Assembly (NCBI GenBank): GCA_017306155.1
Contig: JAFKJB010000004.1
Location: 62,001-126,000, forward strand
DNA from: Nitrosospira multiformis
GTDB lineage: Bacteria; Pseudomonadota; Gammaproteobacteria; Burkholderiales; Nitrosomonadaceae
DNA length: 64,000 nucleotides
Reading direction: 5' to 3'
The first letter of the stretch is position 1. Each line of letters begins with the position of its first letter. The notes below the pieces were generated by a model, which saw only the letters and a list, made by a program, of their open reading frames with translations, was not told where the DNA came from and did not search any database. Below are positions 1 through 7,400 of this stretch, in pieces. Both the position numbers and the translations under genes were made by a program.

Positions 1-121
1 TGCGCTGAATCGCAGGAAGTCTGAGGCCCGGGCCGGCGGCGTTCTCGTTTCGGACCCAGCTTTCAAATGTCTCCTTGTGCACTGCCCAGGGCAGGCCATA
101 GAGTTCGGCGCGAAGGTTCAT
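1..121 (-). CDS. Partial gene, possible phage S49-type head protease N-terminus
   Basis: Only the first 40 codons are inside the window. The ATG at 121-119 overlaps the stop of the upstream 81-residue gene as ATGA, so the two are translationally coupled. The peptide begins MNLRAELYGLPWAV. The pattern of a short N-terminus, then a residue run with PWA, then a helix, resembles the start of S49 (SppA-like) capsid-maturation proteases of lambda-type phages. No catalytic Ser or Lys region is visible, so the assignment is an inference from a short stretch plus position downstream of a terminase small subunit. It could equally be another morphogenesis protein. Confidence 0.4.
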   Translation of the reverse strand, partial: MNLRAELYGLPWAVHKETFESWVRNENAAGPGLRLPAIQR

Positions 122-363
122 AAGCTTTTTGCCTCCGTAGCCGTATGCCGATAGGCTGATCTAAGCGCGTTTTCGATCTGCTCCTGGCTGAGCACATCAG
201 TTATCAAAGGCGGCAGTTCGCCTTTTTCATCATCGCAGTCCATCGCCTGGCGAAGGATGCGTTCATGATAATCGGTGAGGTCATCACAATGGCGCGCTCG
301 CAGCTCCTCAGATTCCTTCCAGGCGTGAAGCGTGAGAACAGCCAGCTTTCCCAAAATATCCAT
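118..363 (-). CDS. Hypothetical 81-residue protein of the mobile element
   Basis: A small acidic protein of 81 residues that I do not recognise. It has no membrane segment or signal peptide. It is mostly helical in character, with a charged middle containing DCDDEKGE near residues 42-49. It sits between the 192-residue gene, 45 bases upstream, and the possible head protease, to which it is coupled by an ATGA overlap. By position it could be a small phage morphogenesis or head-joining protein, but that is inference only. Confidence 0.55.
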   Translation of the reverse strand: MDILGKLAVLTLHAWKESEELRARHCDDLTDYHERILRQAMDCDDEKGELPPLITDVLSQEQIENALRSAYRHTATEAKSL

Positions 364-408
364 GTACGGTTTTCCTATGTGAATTGATGGATTGATCGCG
401 GTAGTCGA

Positions 409-987
409 TCAAGGTTGATCGTACGTATCGGCATGGACGTGCAACAAGATGGAGGAGGTGCATGAAGCTGTGGCATGTTCCTGCACTATCTTTTTCAGCT
501 GGACCCAGCCATGAGGCACTACGCCATTTCCAAACTTGAAGGCAAAGAATAGTGCGCAGCGCAAAGGGGTCGTATCTTCAGGAGGAAGTGCGCGATCCTC
601 CCAGTCAGGCCAGAAAACCTCCTGGAAGGTGTCAATGTGCTTACCCAGTTCCACGCAACGGCTGTATTCTTTCGTTCCATCGATAAGTTCGAAAGCACGA
701 ACGAGCCAGGCATTGCGCGCTTCGAATCTATCGACGGTGCGCCAGTCGCGCTGAGCCGCTGAAGGCGCAAGATTCATCACCTCATCGAGGGCGCGCATCC
801 CATTCACGTATTCCCGGATTTTCGCTCTAACCCACAGAAGAGTTTCCGCTGGAACCGGTTCGCTATCAGGTGCGGCAAGTGCCTTGATATGTGTCGCAAT
901 ATCAGGTGGAAGTCCGTCCTGCCTCTCTGGTTCACCTCCCGCTGCCAGTTGCCCCCAATGATTCGCCGGGATGTGGGACGCACTCAT
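409..987 (-). CDS. Hypothetical 192-residue protein of the mobile element
   Basis: I do not recognise a family. The 192-residue product has no signal peptide or membrane helix. It is rich in Trp and charged residues (WPDWEDRALPPED near residue 130) and ends with a Cys/His-containing tail. Its ATG overlaps the stop of the 84-residue gene upstream as ATGA, so it belongs to the same operon as the Nu1-like terminase gene. The small-terminase context suggests a packaging or morphogenesis role, but no motif supports a specific one. Confidence 0.6.
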   Translation of the reverse strand: MSASHIPANHWGQLAAGGEPERQDGLPPDIATHIKALAAPDSEPVPAETLLWVRAKIREYVNGMRALDEVMNLAPSAAQRDWRTVDRFEARNAWLVRAFELIDGTKEYSRCVELGKHIDTFQEVFWPDWEDRALPPEDTTPLRCALFFAFKFGNGVVPHGWVQLKKIVQEHATASCTSSILLHVHADTYDQP

Positions 988-1238
988 TGAAGGGTCCCTC
1001 CGGGTGCGGACACTCCCTGATTTTGCGTTTCGGTTCCTTCGGTATCCTCAAACCAGTTTTCGCGAGAAATCGGGGTAAGCAAGTGCCAGGCAATACCGCT
1101 ACCAGTGAGGATTCCGATCCCTCCGGTCTTATTGTGGCCACAGTAAGCCGAGATGGTATTTTTATCACGCCGGATAATGACATTACGAGGATCCTCCAGG
1201 CACTTGATGCAAATTCCACCTGGCGCTTTAATTGCCAT
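984..1238 (-). CDS. Hypothetical 84-residue protein with Cys/His zinc-finger-like pattern
   Basis: This 84-residue product contains CIKC at residues 10-13 and CGH at 33-35, a spacing compatible with a small zinc-binding knuckle. The rest is Gly/Thr rich and unrecognised. Its ATG at 1238-1236 lies inside the end of the Nu1-like gene (11-base overlap), and its own stop overlaps the next start as ATGA. The tight coupling supports it as a real gene. I infer a nucleic-acid or packaging-related role from position only. Confidence 0.55.
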   Translation of the reverse strand: MAIKAPGGICIKCLEDPRNVIIRRDKNTISAYCGHNKTGGIGILTGSGIAWHLLTPISRENWFEDTEGTETQNQGVSAPGGTLQ

Positions 1239-1737
1239 GGCTGAAGCCCTCCTCCTGGATAACCGTTAATTCTTTTTTTGAATACTCATCAAATTTTTTG
1301 TGGAGCGAGTCGGATACCGACCTGAGTTCTCGATTCAGCAGGAAGAAACAACGATTGGGATCACTTTCTCCGGCAAGGGCGGTTGAGGCGCGACTGGCAA
1401 TGCTTTCGTACTGTTGTTTTATTTCTCTTATGATCGAGTAAACCGCAGTGCAGACGTCTGCACTACTTACCAGGGCATGTATCTTTTCCAGATACTCGAT
1501 TTCCGCTAAATCCGCTTTGTTCTTCAGGAGCCGATGGCGCTGCGTCTCCGTCGTTGAACCATGCGCGGCCATGGCACGAGCAATCATCCATTCGATAACA
1601 GCAGCGGTGTCGTATTGGTTCTCGCCACCACGTCCGGCATCGAGGAGGATGGGAAGCCCCTCTTTTTCCTGCCAGGTCGTCAGGGTACGTTCAGAGCGTC
1701 CCAGGATTCCGGCGAGCTCACGCTTGTTTACTATCAT
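1228..1737 (-). CDS. Phage DNA packaging protein, Nu1-type terminase small subunit
   Basis: The product has 169 residues. The N-terminal 55 residues form a winged helix-turn-helix of the Nu1/MerR type: NKRELAGILGRSERTLTTW, then a turn and a proline, then an ENQYD segment. A long helical C-terminal region follows, as in lambda Nu1 proteins that recognise cos or pac DNA and recruit the large terminase subunit. Length matches the family. A GGAG ribosome site precedes the ATG. The gene heads a run of overlapping small genes. Oddly, no large terminase follows within the visible 1.2 kb. The small terminase either works with a helper phage's large subunit, or the large subunit lies elsewhere. Confidence 0.8.
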   Translation of the reverse strand: MIVNKRELAGILGRSERTLTTWQEKEGLPILLDAGRGGENQYDTAAVIEWMIARAMAAHGSTTETQRHRLLKNKADLAEIEYLEKIHALVSSADVCTAVYSIIREIKQQYESIASRASTALAGESDPNRCFFLLNRELRSVSDSLHKKFDEYSKKELTVIQEEGFSHGN

Positions 1738-1937
1738 TCGGATAACTCCGTAACCAGATTTTTAAAAAAACGATCAGGCAATTTTTCATTTGTATTCAAT
1801 ATGATATGAATAACAAGGTGCTATTTACCTCCTTAAAAGGAAGGAAATGTTTAATTAAATCAATGACTAGCGCTTTTTCGCGGTCGTTCGCGCCGCATCT
1901 AAAAGACTTCCTGGGAGGACCCGTGAATTCTGGCTGG

Positions 1938-2178
1938 CTAAGATGCTCATCTAAGGTGCTCATGTGAGCATCTTTGTCAAAGCCTTTATCCATGCGGGTT
2001 TCCGCTAAGTTGCTCAGTGTGTCTGAGGGACAGAGCAGGTTAAGCATCTTAGCTAAGGTGCCTACACTCATGAGCAGCTTGAACAACTTAGCTATAAGCC
2101 TTGTATATAGTTGTTGTTGTCTAAGGTGCTCACTGAGCACCTTAGATGAGCATCTTAGGGATAGCGTGAGCACCTTAG
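1938..2178. repeat. Cluster of 11-bp repeats in both orientations, iteron-like
   Basis: The unit is CTAAGGTGCTC (or CTAAGATGCTC) and its reverse complement. Direct copies start at 1938, 1951, 2005 (variant), 2053 (partial) and 2121. Inverted copies start at 1966 (variant), 2042 (variant), 2081 (variant), 2135, 2148 and 2168. Copies at 2121-2131 and 2135-2145 form a perfect inverted repeat around a 3-base loop. Pairs at 1938/1951 and 2135/2148 are spaced exactly 13 bases. The last copy covers the stop codon of the RepA-like helicase gene. Next to a primase/helicase module, such repeats suggest a replication origin or protein-binding array. Confidence 0.75.
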
Positions 2179-3368
2179 TCATGATTCCCATCCAACGTCA
2201 TTTGTGGGCTTTTGTGCTTATCCGGTAGTGTCCAAGCCCATGCGCCATCTCCCGCCGCACCGCCCACCCGTTGCGGCTTGATACCGAGCGCAGCCTGTGC
2301 CCGCCGGATGGTAGCGCTAGAATATCCAGCTTCCCTTGCATGCTTCTTAACGTCGTTACTTGGTACCGGTCCGCCAGATAGCAAATCAATCAACCACTCT
2401 GCCGCATCCTCTGCCAGCGTCGTTTCATGATCACCGTCTTCGTCCCGCCCCAGCGCCTCATCAGCGGAGATCGATATCCTCTCATCCTCCCAGGCAACAT
2501 ACGGCACGCCGTTTGCCTCCTCGATGCGATAGGCCATGCCGCTGGCATCCGGTCCCAGGTTATTCTTTAGCGGCAGGAAAAGGCGCCTGTTCGGGTCGCC
2601 CTTGTCCCGCGTCACCAGGAATGCCGCCCGCGCAGCCGCCACGAACGCCAGACTTCCGGTAGCGCGATAGAGGGCTGATCCGCCCGTGCCTTTGTTCAGG
2701 TGGGTAACAAAGATAATGGCAGCACCGAGGCTGCCAGCAAGTTCGGATAGAGGCGCTATCACTGCCCGCACCTCCGCATTGTTGTGAGAGTCTGCCCCAT
2801 CGAGGTATGCGGAAACCGGATCAACCACGATAAGGCGACATTGCGGGAGTGCCTGCGCTGCCTCCCGGACCGGCTCCAGGTCCCGCCGCAAGCTCAGCAA
2901 TCTTGTTTCCGGATCGCCATCGCGGTTCAAGCTTTCCACCCCGCCCACGATATGAACGCGGGAAGGATCGGCTCCCGCTGCATCCAGCCTTGGCCGGATG
3001 GTATCGGCAGCATCATCCTCGGCCGAGATGAACAGCACGTCTCCAATAGGGCAGGCCCCGCCTCCTGCCGGCCAATCCCGTCCGGTGGAAACATGCGCGG
3101 CCAGATTTACCGTCAGCATGCTCTTGCCCAGGCCGGGATCGCCAGCTATCAGGGTAGGCTTGCCTTGCGCGATTTTGCCCCGCCAGACCCAATGTATGGG
3201 CTGCGGGGTTACGTCGCTTGCGCGGGTCAATTTCAGGCGGGATTTGGGCGATGGATGTATTCCCTGTCCACGCTCGATGTAACGCTGCTGTTCAGGCGTG
3301 AGAGGTTTCTTCCCTCGTTTATCCAGCGCGGCAGCGCCGCGCTCTATGCTTGAAACCTTATTACTCAT
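2175..3368 (-). CDS. RepA-like RecA-fold replicative helicase/ATPase
   Basis: The 397-residue product is a RecA-fold ATPase of the RepA/AAA_25 type found in plasmids, prophages and satellites. The Walker A motif GDPGLGKS is at about residues 76-83, an ISAEDD segment lies near 114-119, and a Walker B-like VVDPVSAYL is near 181-189. A C-terminal winged-helix-like region covers about 318-380. I chose the ATG at 3368 because it overlaps the primase stop (ATGAGTAA); the frame opens 18 bases earlier. It probably unwinds element DNA for replication together with the primase-like protein upstream. Its stop codon lies inside the 11-bp repeat cluster. Confidence 0.82.
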   Translation of the reverse strand: MSNKVSSIERGAAALDKRGKKPLTPEQQRYIERGQGIHPSPKSRLKLTRASDVTPQPIHWVWRGKIAQGKPTLIAGDPGLGKSMLTVNLAAHVSTGRDWPAGGGACPIGDVLFISAEDDAADTIRPRLDAAGADPSRVHIVGGVESLNRDGDPETRLLSLRRDLEPVREAAQALPQCRLIVVDPVSAYLDGADSHNNAEVRAVIAPLSELAGSLGAAIIFVTHLNKGTGGSALYRATGSLAFVAAARAAFLVTRDKGDPNRRLFLPLKNNLGPDASGMAYRIEEANGVPYVAWEDERISISADEALGRDEDGDHETTLAEDAAEWLIDLLSGGPVPSNDVKKHAREAGYSSATIRRAQAALGIKPQRVGGAAGDGAWAWTLPDKHKSPQMTLDGNHD

Positions 3369-3777
3369 CACACGCCTCCACAGCACCTTGCAACCGTGAG
3401 GCGGCTATCAGCAGCCGCTTTCTGTCCTCCTCGGGTAGCTCCACGCCTCTGGCTACATTCAATGCCGCTATGGATACCAGGAGGGCTTCGAATGCCACGC
3501 AACGTAGAATGTCGCTTGCATAAAACGGCTTTCGCTCTTTCTGGCCGCTATAACCTCCCTGGCGCTCTGGAAATAAATCGTTGAGATCGAGCCCTACCGC
3601 CGCAAGAACGCTGGAGGTTTCGCACCCGGCAAAACAATGCGCCAGCGTCCGCCCATCCAGCTCGCGGATTGCCAGGGAAGGACGTTTATCTCGATGAGCC
3701 GGGCAGCGTGCTATCCAGCGGTCTTTCCCGGTTTGCTTCACGCCGTCCAGGCGATTCAAAAGGGTAGAGGCGCTCAT
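3361..3777 (-). CDS. Primase-type zinc-finger (CHC2-like) protein
   Basis: The 138-residue product carries a CPAH motif near residue 25 and HCFAGC near residue 47, with PSLAI between them. This is the zinc ribbon of phage and satellite primases (C-x2-H ... C-x3-C). No TOPRIM or polymerase domain follows, so it is a stand-alone zinc-ribbon protein rather than a full primase. The chosen ATG at 3777 overlaps the upstream stop as ATGA. The stop overlaps the RepA-like start. The pairing suggests template recognition for primer synthesis during element replication. Confidence 0.75.
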   Translation of the reverse strand: MSASTLLNRLDGVKQTGKDRWIARCPAHRDKRPSLAIRELDGRTLAHCFAGCETSSVLAAVGLDLNDLFPERQGGYSGQKERKPFYASDILRCVAFEALLVSIAALNVARGVELPEEDRKRLLIAASRLQGAVEACDE

Positions 3778-4094
3778 ATTTCCTCCACCAGCCGATGGTT
3801 CAGCGCGGCCACCATCCCAAGAGTGAATACCTTGTTGTCCTGAGCTTCCCCCACACAATCCATGTCAATGTCAAACACATATCCAGGCGTATTGCTACCG
3901 CACATGGAGATAAAAACAAGTCCAACCAGCTCGCCGCGTTCTGCCTTTTTCAGCATGGCGCGTAGATGGTCGACACAATCTTGACGGACCGTGGCTACAG
4001 GTGAGTCTGGTTTGCAAAGTGGGGTTACAGTGGCTAATTTCAGGGCAGGTGAGGTGACAGGCGCGGGTGCGCCTTTACGAGTGCGTTTCATATG
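3774..4094 (-). CDS. Hypothetical protein downstream of an Icd/Ash-like leader
   Basis: The product has 106 residues and starts MKRTRKGAPAPVTSP at the ATG 4094-4092, which has a good AAGGAG site about 11 bases upstream. The C-terminal half (LVGLVFISM, then a Gly/Asp segment) resembles small conserved proteins of prophages and P4-like satellites; no function is assignable. The reading frame stays open upstream to 4421. That extension contains AGIGVP and NLHESRPPDW segments reminiscent of the N-termini of proteins annotated as Icd-like cell-division inhibitors. I prefer the short start because of the ribosome site, but the long form (215 residues) cannot be excluded. Confidence 0.55.
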   Translation of the reverse strand, partial: HMKRTRKGAPAPVTSPALKLATVTPLCKPDSPVATVRQDCVDHLRAMLKKAERGELVGLVFISMCGSNTPGYVFDIDMDCVGEAQDNKVFTLGMVAALNHRLVEEI

Positions 4095-4330
4095 GCAAGA
4101 CTCCTTTTCAAGCGGCTGAAGGTTTCCGCTTCCCCGACGCCAATCGGGTGGGCGGGACTCGTGCAGGTTGGCGTACCGGGAAAAGGAACCGGCGAGCCTT
4201 TCGGCTCCCCACACGAGCCACCCATAAAAAGGGTGATATGTATGACGGACAAAATAAAAAAACCGCTCAGAGGCGGTTGTCCGCCTTTTCTCCGGAACGC
4301 CAATTCCGGCCACTGAATTTGCAGTGGCAA
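4095..4330 (-). promoter_or_regulatory. Structured P4-like leader region with overlapping frames
   Basis: This minus-strand stretch lies upstream of the 106-residue gene. It carries a perfect hairpin with a GAAA tetraloop (GAGCC arms, 4194-4207) and the intrinsic terminator at 4251-4278. Two overlapping frames both resemble Ash/Icd-type peptides: one contains GEPKGSPVPF (80-residue frame, 4088-4330), the other NLHESRPPDW. In P4-type elements a comparable leader makes an immunity RNA and short peptides. Whether this one acts as RNA, peptide or both is inference. Confidence 0.4.
4251..4278 (-). terminator. Rho-independent terminator (minus strand)
   Basis: Arms AACCGC (4261-4266) and GCGGTT (4273-4278) enclose a 6-base loop. 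On the minus strand the stem is followed by a run of seven T and then ATTTT. It lies downstream of the 96-residue gene and inside the leader of the 106-residue gene, so it could also act as an attenuator. Confidence 0.7.
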
Positions 4331-4377
4331 GCAAAGGATAAGTCTCAGCGAATGCCGATGTCAAGGACTGGCAGGGG

Positions 4378-4668
4378 TTATTTACCATCAGCCGGTTCCT
4401 TGTGAGCAGCCATCGCCGCAAGGTGCGATTCGATCTTTTTCAGCAGTGGAAGCAGCCGCTCTGAATATTCGAGCCAGACCTGCCTGTAACCTTGTTTTAT
4501 CGGATCCGGCTTCGCTTGCTCTTGTTCGGGTACGAGGGTTGATAACCACTGCTCGATCATCTCCAGCAATCTAAAAAGCCGCACTACATATCGCCGCAAA
4601 AATTTTCTATAGGCTCTCGCTAAGACGATATGTGGGGGGTCATCCGACTCTCGACAACCGCGCCTCAT
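4378..4668 (-). CDS. Hypothetical 96-residue helical protein
   Basis: I do not recognise a family. The 96 residues are mainly helical, with an Arg-rich N-terminal half (YRKFLRRYVVRLFRLL near 20-35) and Leu-rich stretches that could form a coiled coil. The ATG overlaps the stop of the excisionase-like gene as ATGA, so both are in one transcript. A minus-strand terminator follows 100 bases downstream. Confidence 0.5.
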   Translation of the reverse strand: MRRGCRESDDPPHIVLARAYRKFLRRYVVRLFRLLEMIEQWLSTLVPEQEQAKPDPIKQGYRQVWLEYSERLLPLLKKIESHLAAMAAHKEPADGK

Positions 4669-4883
4669 TGCGCTTCTCCGTTAAGCAACGCACGAATTGC
4701 AGCAACAGACCAGGCAAGCCTTCCATTTATGCGGATAGGACGAATAGGACCATTCTCAAGGCTGGCCCAGGAGCGAAGGGTTTGGGGTTTTCTATGTAGG
4801 AAATGCGCAGCGGCATCGGTGGGAATTGCCGTGCGAGTCTCGAGATCGAGTGGAATGTAGCGTTGATTTGCTTCGGATTTCAT
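4665..4883 (-). CDS. Excisionase/AlpA-like helix-turn-helix DNA-binding protein
   Basis: The product has 72 residues. The region from about 20 to 66 (IPTDAAAHFLHRKPQTLRSW, then a wing ending RINGRLAWSVAAIRALL) matches the compact winged-helix of excisionases and AlpA/HTH_17 regulators. Such proteins bend att DNA for excision or switch on the element's early genes. It lies two genes from the integrase on the same strand, which fits a recombination directionality role. The exact role, excisionase or transcriptional activator, cannot be told from sequence. Confidence 0.7.
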   Translation of the reverse strand: MKSEANQRYIPLDLETRTAIPTDAAAHFLHRKPQTLRSWASLENGPIRPIRINGRLAWSVAAIRALLNGEAQ

Positions 4884-5025
4884 CGTTTAGCCTCCATTGT
4901 TGATAAGGAAGCTTCACGATTTCATACCGCTCTTTTTTTTATGATGCGGCGGTATGTTGAGGTCAGTATTTACGCGGGTTTGCGAGTAGCAGCGCCGTAT
5001 GTGCGCCGCATGGTACAGCCGTATG

Positions 5026-5820
5026 CTAATTACTCAGGTATTCTCTGGCCGCCTGCCATTCTTCAATCCAATCTTTAAGATTTATGAATACAGCATCAAG
5101 CTTTTTTACTGATATCCCTATGCTGGAAAGCTCAACCGCTATTTGAACCGGATTCCATAATGCAGAAGTTTTTTTATTGCCTTTTATCACCCTCGCTCGC
5201 GCCAGCCATTTAGGAGCATCAGCAAGAGCATTGCTCCACTGGTCTCGGTTGAAGTGCATGCCTTCAAAAGCATTAATTACTTGTTGCTTTGTGATTCCTT
5301 TAGCAATCGCTCCAGCCGTTGCGTCTACGCTAGAGCTTGTTTCGAGGATATTTCCGGTATAAGCCGATATAGCCGCCTGATCATCTTCCGGTAAACAGTC
5401 AACGTAAGCCCTCACCAGATCGGGGAAGTGGTGCTCCATCATGGCGAGAATTTTTCCGAATCCCCCAGATGGGGGAAACTTGGGAATGTCTTCAAACTCG
5501 TTCAGAAAATCTGTAGTTGCCGCTAGAGGGCCAAAGAGCTGCCGCAAGGTATATATCCTATCCTTAGCCAAATTAGCGCGCAAAGTTGTTTCTTGGTAAA
5601 ACCCAAAGTGGATAAGTAGCTCAGCTGCTCTACGTTGCCTGATGGATAATCCTAAACAGGCAGCGGAGAACCTCAGTTTCCGACCAAGCATGCAATCGAG
5701 AATTTCAGTTTCAATATCGTATTCTCGAAGCTTGCCGTAGTAGTTCTCTGGTACAAGTCCAGCTCCAAACAAGTCGCGCAGCACTAATGCGCGCAGCTCC
5801 AGGCGGTTAAACCGATTCAC
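5026..5820 (-). CDS. Hypothetical 264-residue cargo protein beside the integrase
   Basis: The product has 264 residues, with no signal peptide or membrane helix and no motif I recognise. It starts at a GTG (5820-5818) after an AGGGGG site. It lies between integrase and excisionase, a typical slot for cargo or accessory genes of integrated elements. Its upstream region shares the 14-base motif TGAAGGTTTCCGCT (plus-strand reading) with the leader near 4117, suggesting shared control. Defence or regulatory function would be a guess. Confidence 0.6.
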   Translation of the reverse strand: MNRFNRLELRALVLRDLFGAGLVPENYYGKLREYDIETEILDCMLGRKLRFSAACLGLSIRQRRAAELLIHFGFYQETTLRANLAKDRIYTLRQLFGPLAATTDFLNEFEDIPKFPPSGGFGKILAMMEHHFPDLVRAYVDCLPEDDQAAISAYTGNILETSSSVDATAGAIAKGITKQQVINAFEGMHFNRDQWSNALADAPKWLARARVIKGNKKTSALWNPVQIAVELSSIGISVKKLDAVFINLKDWIEEWQAAREYLSN

Positions 5821-5872
5821 GAAACACCCCCTTCAGGTGTCATCCTTCAGAATAAGGGCGCCAGACAGGCGG

Positions 5873-5886
5873 TGAAGGTTTCCGCT
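5873..5886. repeat. 14-bp element shared with position 4117-4130
   Basis: TGAAGGTTTCCGCT occurs exactly at 4117-4130 and 5873-5886, in the same orientation, followed in both places by a CCCCG run. Each copy sits just upstream (minus strand) of an element gene: 23 bases before the 106-residue gene and 52 bases before the 264-residue gene. It is a candidate common regulatory site or leader segment. Confidence 0.5.
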
Positions 5887-5920
5887 TTTCTCCCCGTCGG
5901 GATAGTCTGGAGCTTAAACG

Positions 5921-7249
5921 TCAGGTGTTTTTCACCACCTTTAAGCCTGGTTGCGCCGGCACAAATTCAACTCCTGCTTGTTCCAATATCCAGGCCTCTA
6001 TCTTCACGTGCCATTTGCGCAGCAGATCGAGCGGTCTGCGAATGTAATGCTGCTCCCGCACTCCCTGAGGCGCATGGCCCTGGATTTGTGCAGCGATTCC
6101 CGCGGGCATTTCTATCCATTCGCACAGGCTGGCAAAGCTGCGGCGCAACCCATGCAATGTCACTTCCACTCCTGCGACGGCACAAACCCTGTAATTCGCA
6201 TCGTGTGGATCCTCCAGGTGCCCGGATGCAGCTGAGGGGCTTGAGAAGACAAACTCATTCCGGCGGGGGAGGGCTGTCAGCAGGTGCGCCAGGTAAGGCG
6301 GCAAGGGAATAACCCGCAGCCCCTCCATTTTGTCCTTTATAGTCATGCTGCCCCACTGAAAATCGACATCTGCCCAACGCAGGCCTGTCAGTTCATTGGT
6401 GCGCGCGCCTGTCAGCAGCAAGGTTTGCAAATAGGCCGAATTAACAGGATTGCCGATCTGCCTCACAGCCTTGAACCATGCCGGCAATTGTTCACGCTGT
6501 AGCGCATCATCTTTCTTCTGAGGCCTGCCGAGTATCTCTCGAATAGATTTGCTTTTCGCGGCATTTCCAGATACCAGCTCACGATAAGCCGGATACTCCG
6601 CGCACCAGGTGAGAAAGACAGATAAGAGGCGACTTGCAAGGCGAGCTCGGCCAGGTCGTTTCTTGCTTTCCACTTTCGCCCATTCCGTTATCAGCTCAGG
6701 AGTAAGGTCAATAAGGCGAACTGCTGCCAACGATGCGAGAGTTCCGGCCTCTGTCAGTTTGTGGCTGCGCTTCCTTGCCTCTCCACCGGCCTGCATGGCT
6801 TCCACATGATCGGCATAATGCCGCTCACCCCAGAAAGGCTTGCGGACTCTGAGATATTCGTCCCAGGCCATCCCCAGGGTGATAGCTTCCCGGGCTTCCT
6901 GCGCTGCTTCCGCAGCGGCCTGCGCCTCTCTCTCCAGCCTTGCGGCAAGCTTCGCCGCTTCCTCATCAGCTTTCACCTGGCGGGGATCGTCGCCCTTGTC
7001 TATCGTGACTTGCAGCCTGCGCGCTTCCTTTTGGGCATCAGTAATGCTCCAGGCATTTACGTCCCCGATAGTGACACGCATGGATTGCCCCTGAACCTTC
7101 GCCTGGAAAATGTAGCGCTTGCGATCTGATCCGGCAGTTACCCGTACTCCCAGGCCTTGAACCTCATCACACCAGAGAAAGGCCTGCTGTTTGTCTTTTG
7201 GACATCGGAAGTTTTCGACCCTGCCAGCAGTGAGTTTTACCTTCGCCAT
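5921..7249 (-). CDS. Tyrosine recombinase / integrase (DUF4102 type)
   Basis: The 442-residue product is a phage- or island-type integrase. An N-terminal arm-binding DUF4102 domain covers about residues 1-90, then an Ala/Glu-rich linker helix (95-122), a core-binding domain (125-230) and the catalytic domain. Catalytic residues visible are Arg283 in TGARTNE, His366 and Arg369 in HGLRR, His392 in GHA and Tyr402 in QHYIRR. It inserts and, with an excisionase, excises the element at tRNA-His, whose duplicated 3' end lies 150 bases upstream of its start. All key residues are present, so it should be active. Its start is preceded by two tandem copies of ATTTGTAACC. Confidence 0.95.
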   Translation of the reverse strand: MAKVKLTAGRVENFRCPKDKQQAFLWCDEVQGLGVRVTAGSDRKRYIFQAKVQGQSMRVTIGDVNAWSITDAQKEARRLQVTIDKGDDPRQVKADEEAAKLAARLEREAQAAAEAAQEAREAITLGMAWDEYLRVRKPFWGERHYADHVEAMQAGGEARKRSHKLTEAGTLASLAAVRLIDLTPELITEWAKVESKKRPGRARLASRLLSVFLTWCAEYPAYRELVSGNAAKSKSIREILGRPQKKDDALQREQLPAWFKAVRQIGNPVNSAYLQTLLLTGARTNELTGLRWADVDFQWGSMTIKDKMEGLRVIPLPPYLAHLLTALPRRNEFVFSSPSAASGHLEDPHDANYRVCAVAGVEVTLHGLRRSFASLCEWIEMPAGIAAQIQGHAPQGVREQHYIRRPLDLLRKWHVKIEAWILEQAGVEFVPAQPGLKVVKNT

Positions 7250-7252
7250 AAA

Positions 7253-7273
7253 ATTTGTAACCGATTTGTAACC
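7253..7273. repeat. Tandem ATTTGTAACC repeat at the integrase start
   Basis: Two perfect 10-base copies start at 7253 and 7264, an 11-base period or about one helical turn. They lie directly upstream of the integrase start codon on the att side. They could be arm-type integrase sites or an operator for the integrase gene. Confidence 0.5.
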
Positions 7274-7400
7274 CGGTTTTCAGTATATAGCGGAATATTG
7301 ATCTACACAAAGAACAGGAGTAAATCTGTTAAGTGACTGAAAATATGAAAAAACAGTGATTTTCTGAATGGCGATCAACACAGAAAAATACCGTTTTAGG

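Noticed and set aside
891-1244. 117-codon plus-strand frame in the phage-like genes
   Set aside because: It lies opposite coupled minus-strand genes and has no motif or ribosome site.
1938-2178. CRISPR array
   Set aside because: The repeats are 11 bases, occur in both orientations and lack regular unique spacers or cas genes.
1796-2191. 131-codon minus-strand frame across the 11-bp repeats
   Set aside because: Its sequence is mainly translated repeat units. It starts inside the helicase gene without a ribosome site and has no recognisable domain.
2784-3353. 189-codon plus-strand frame opposite the RepA-like gene
   Set aside because: It is a shadow of a well-supported gene with clear ATPase motifs on the other strand.
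4088-4330. 80-codon minus-strand frame in the leader
   Set aside because: It may be a leader peptide, but the overlapping frame and RNA stems explain the conservation equally well, so I describe the stretch as a leader instead of a gene.
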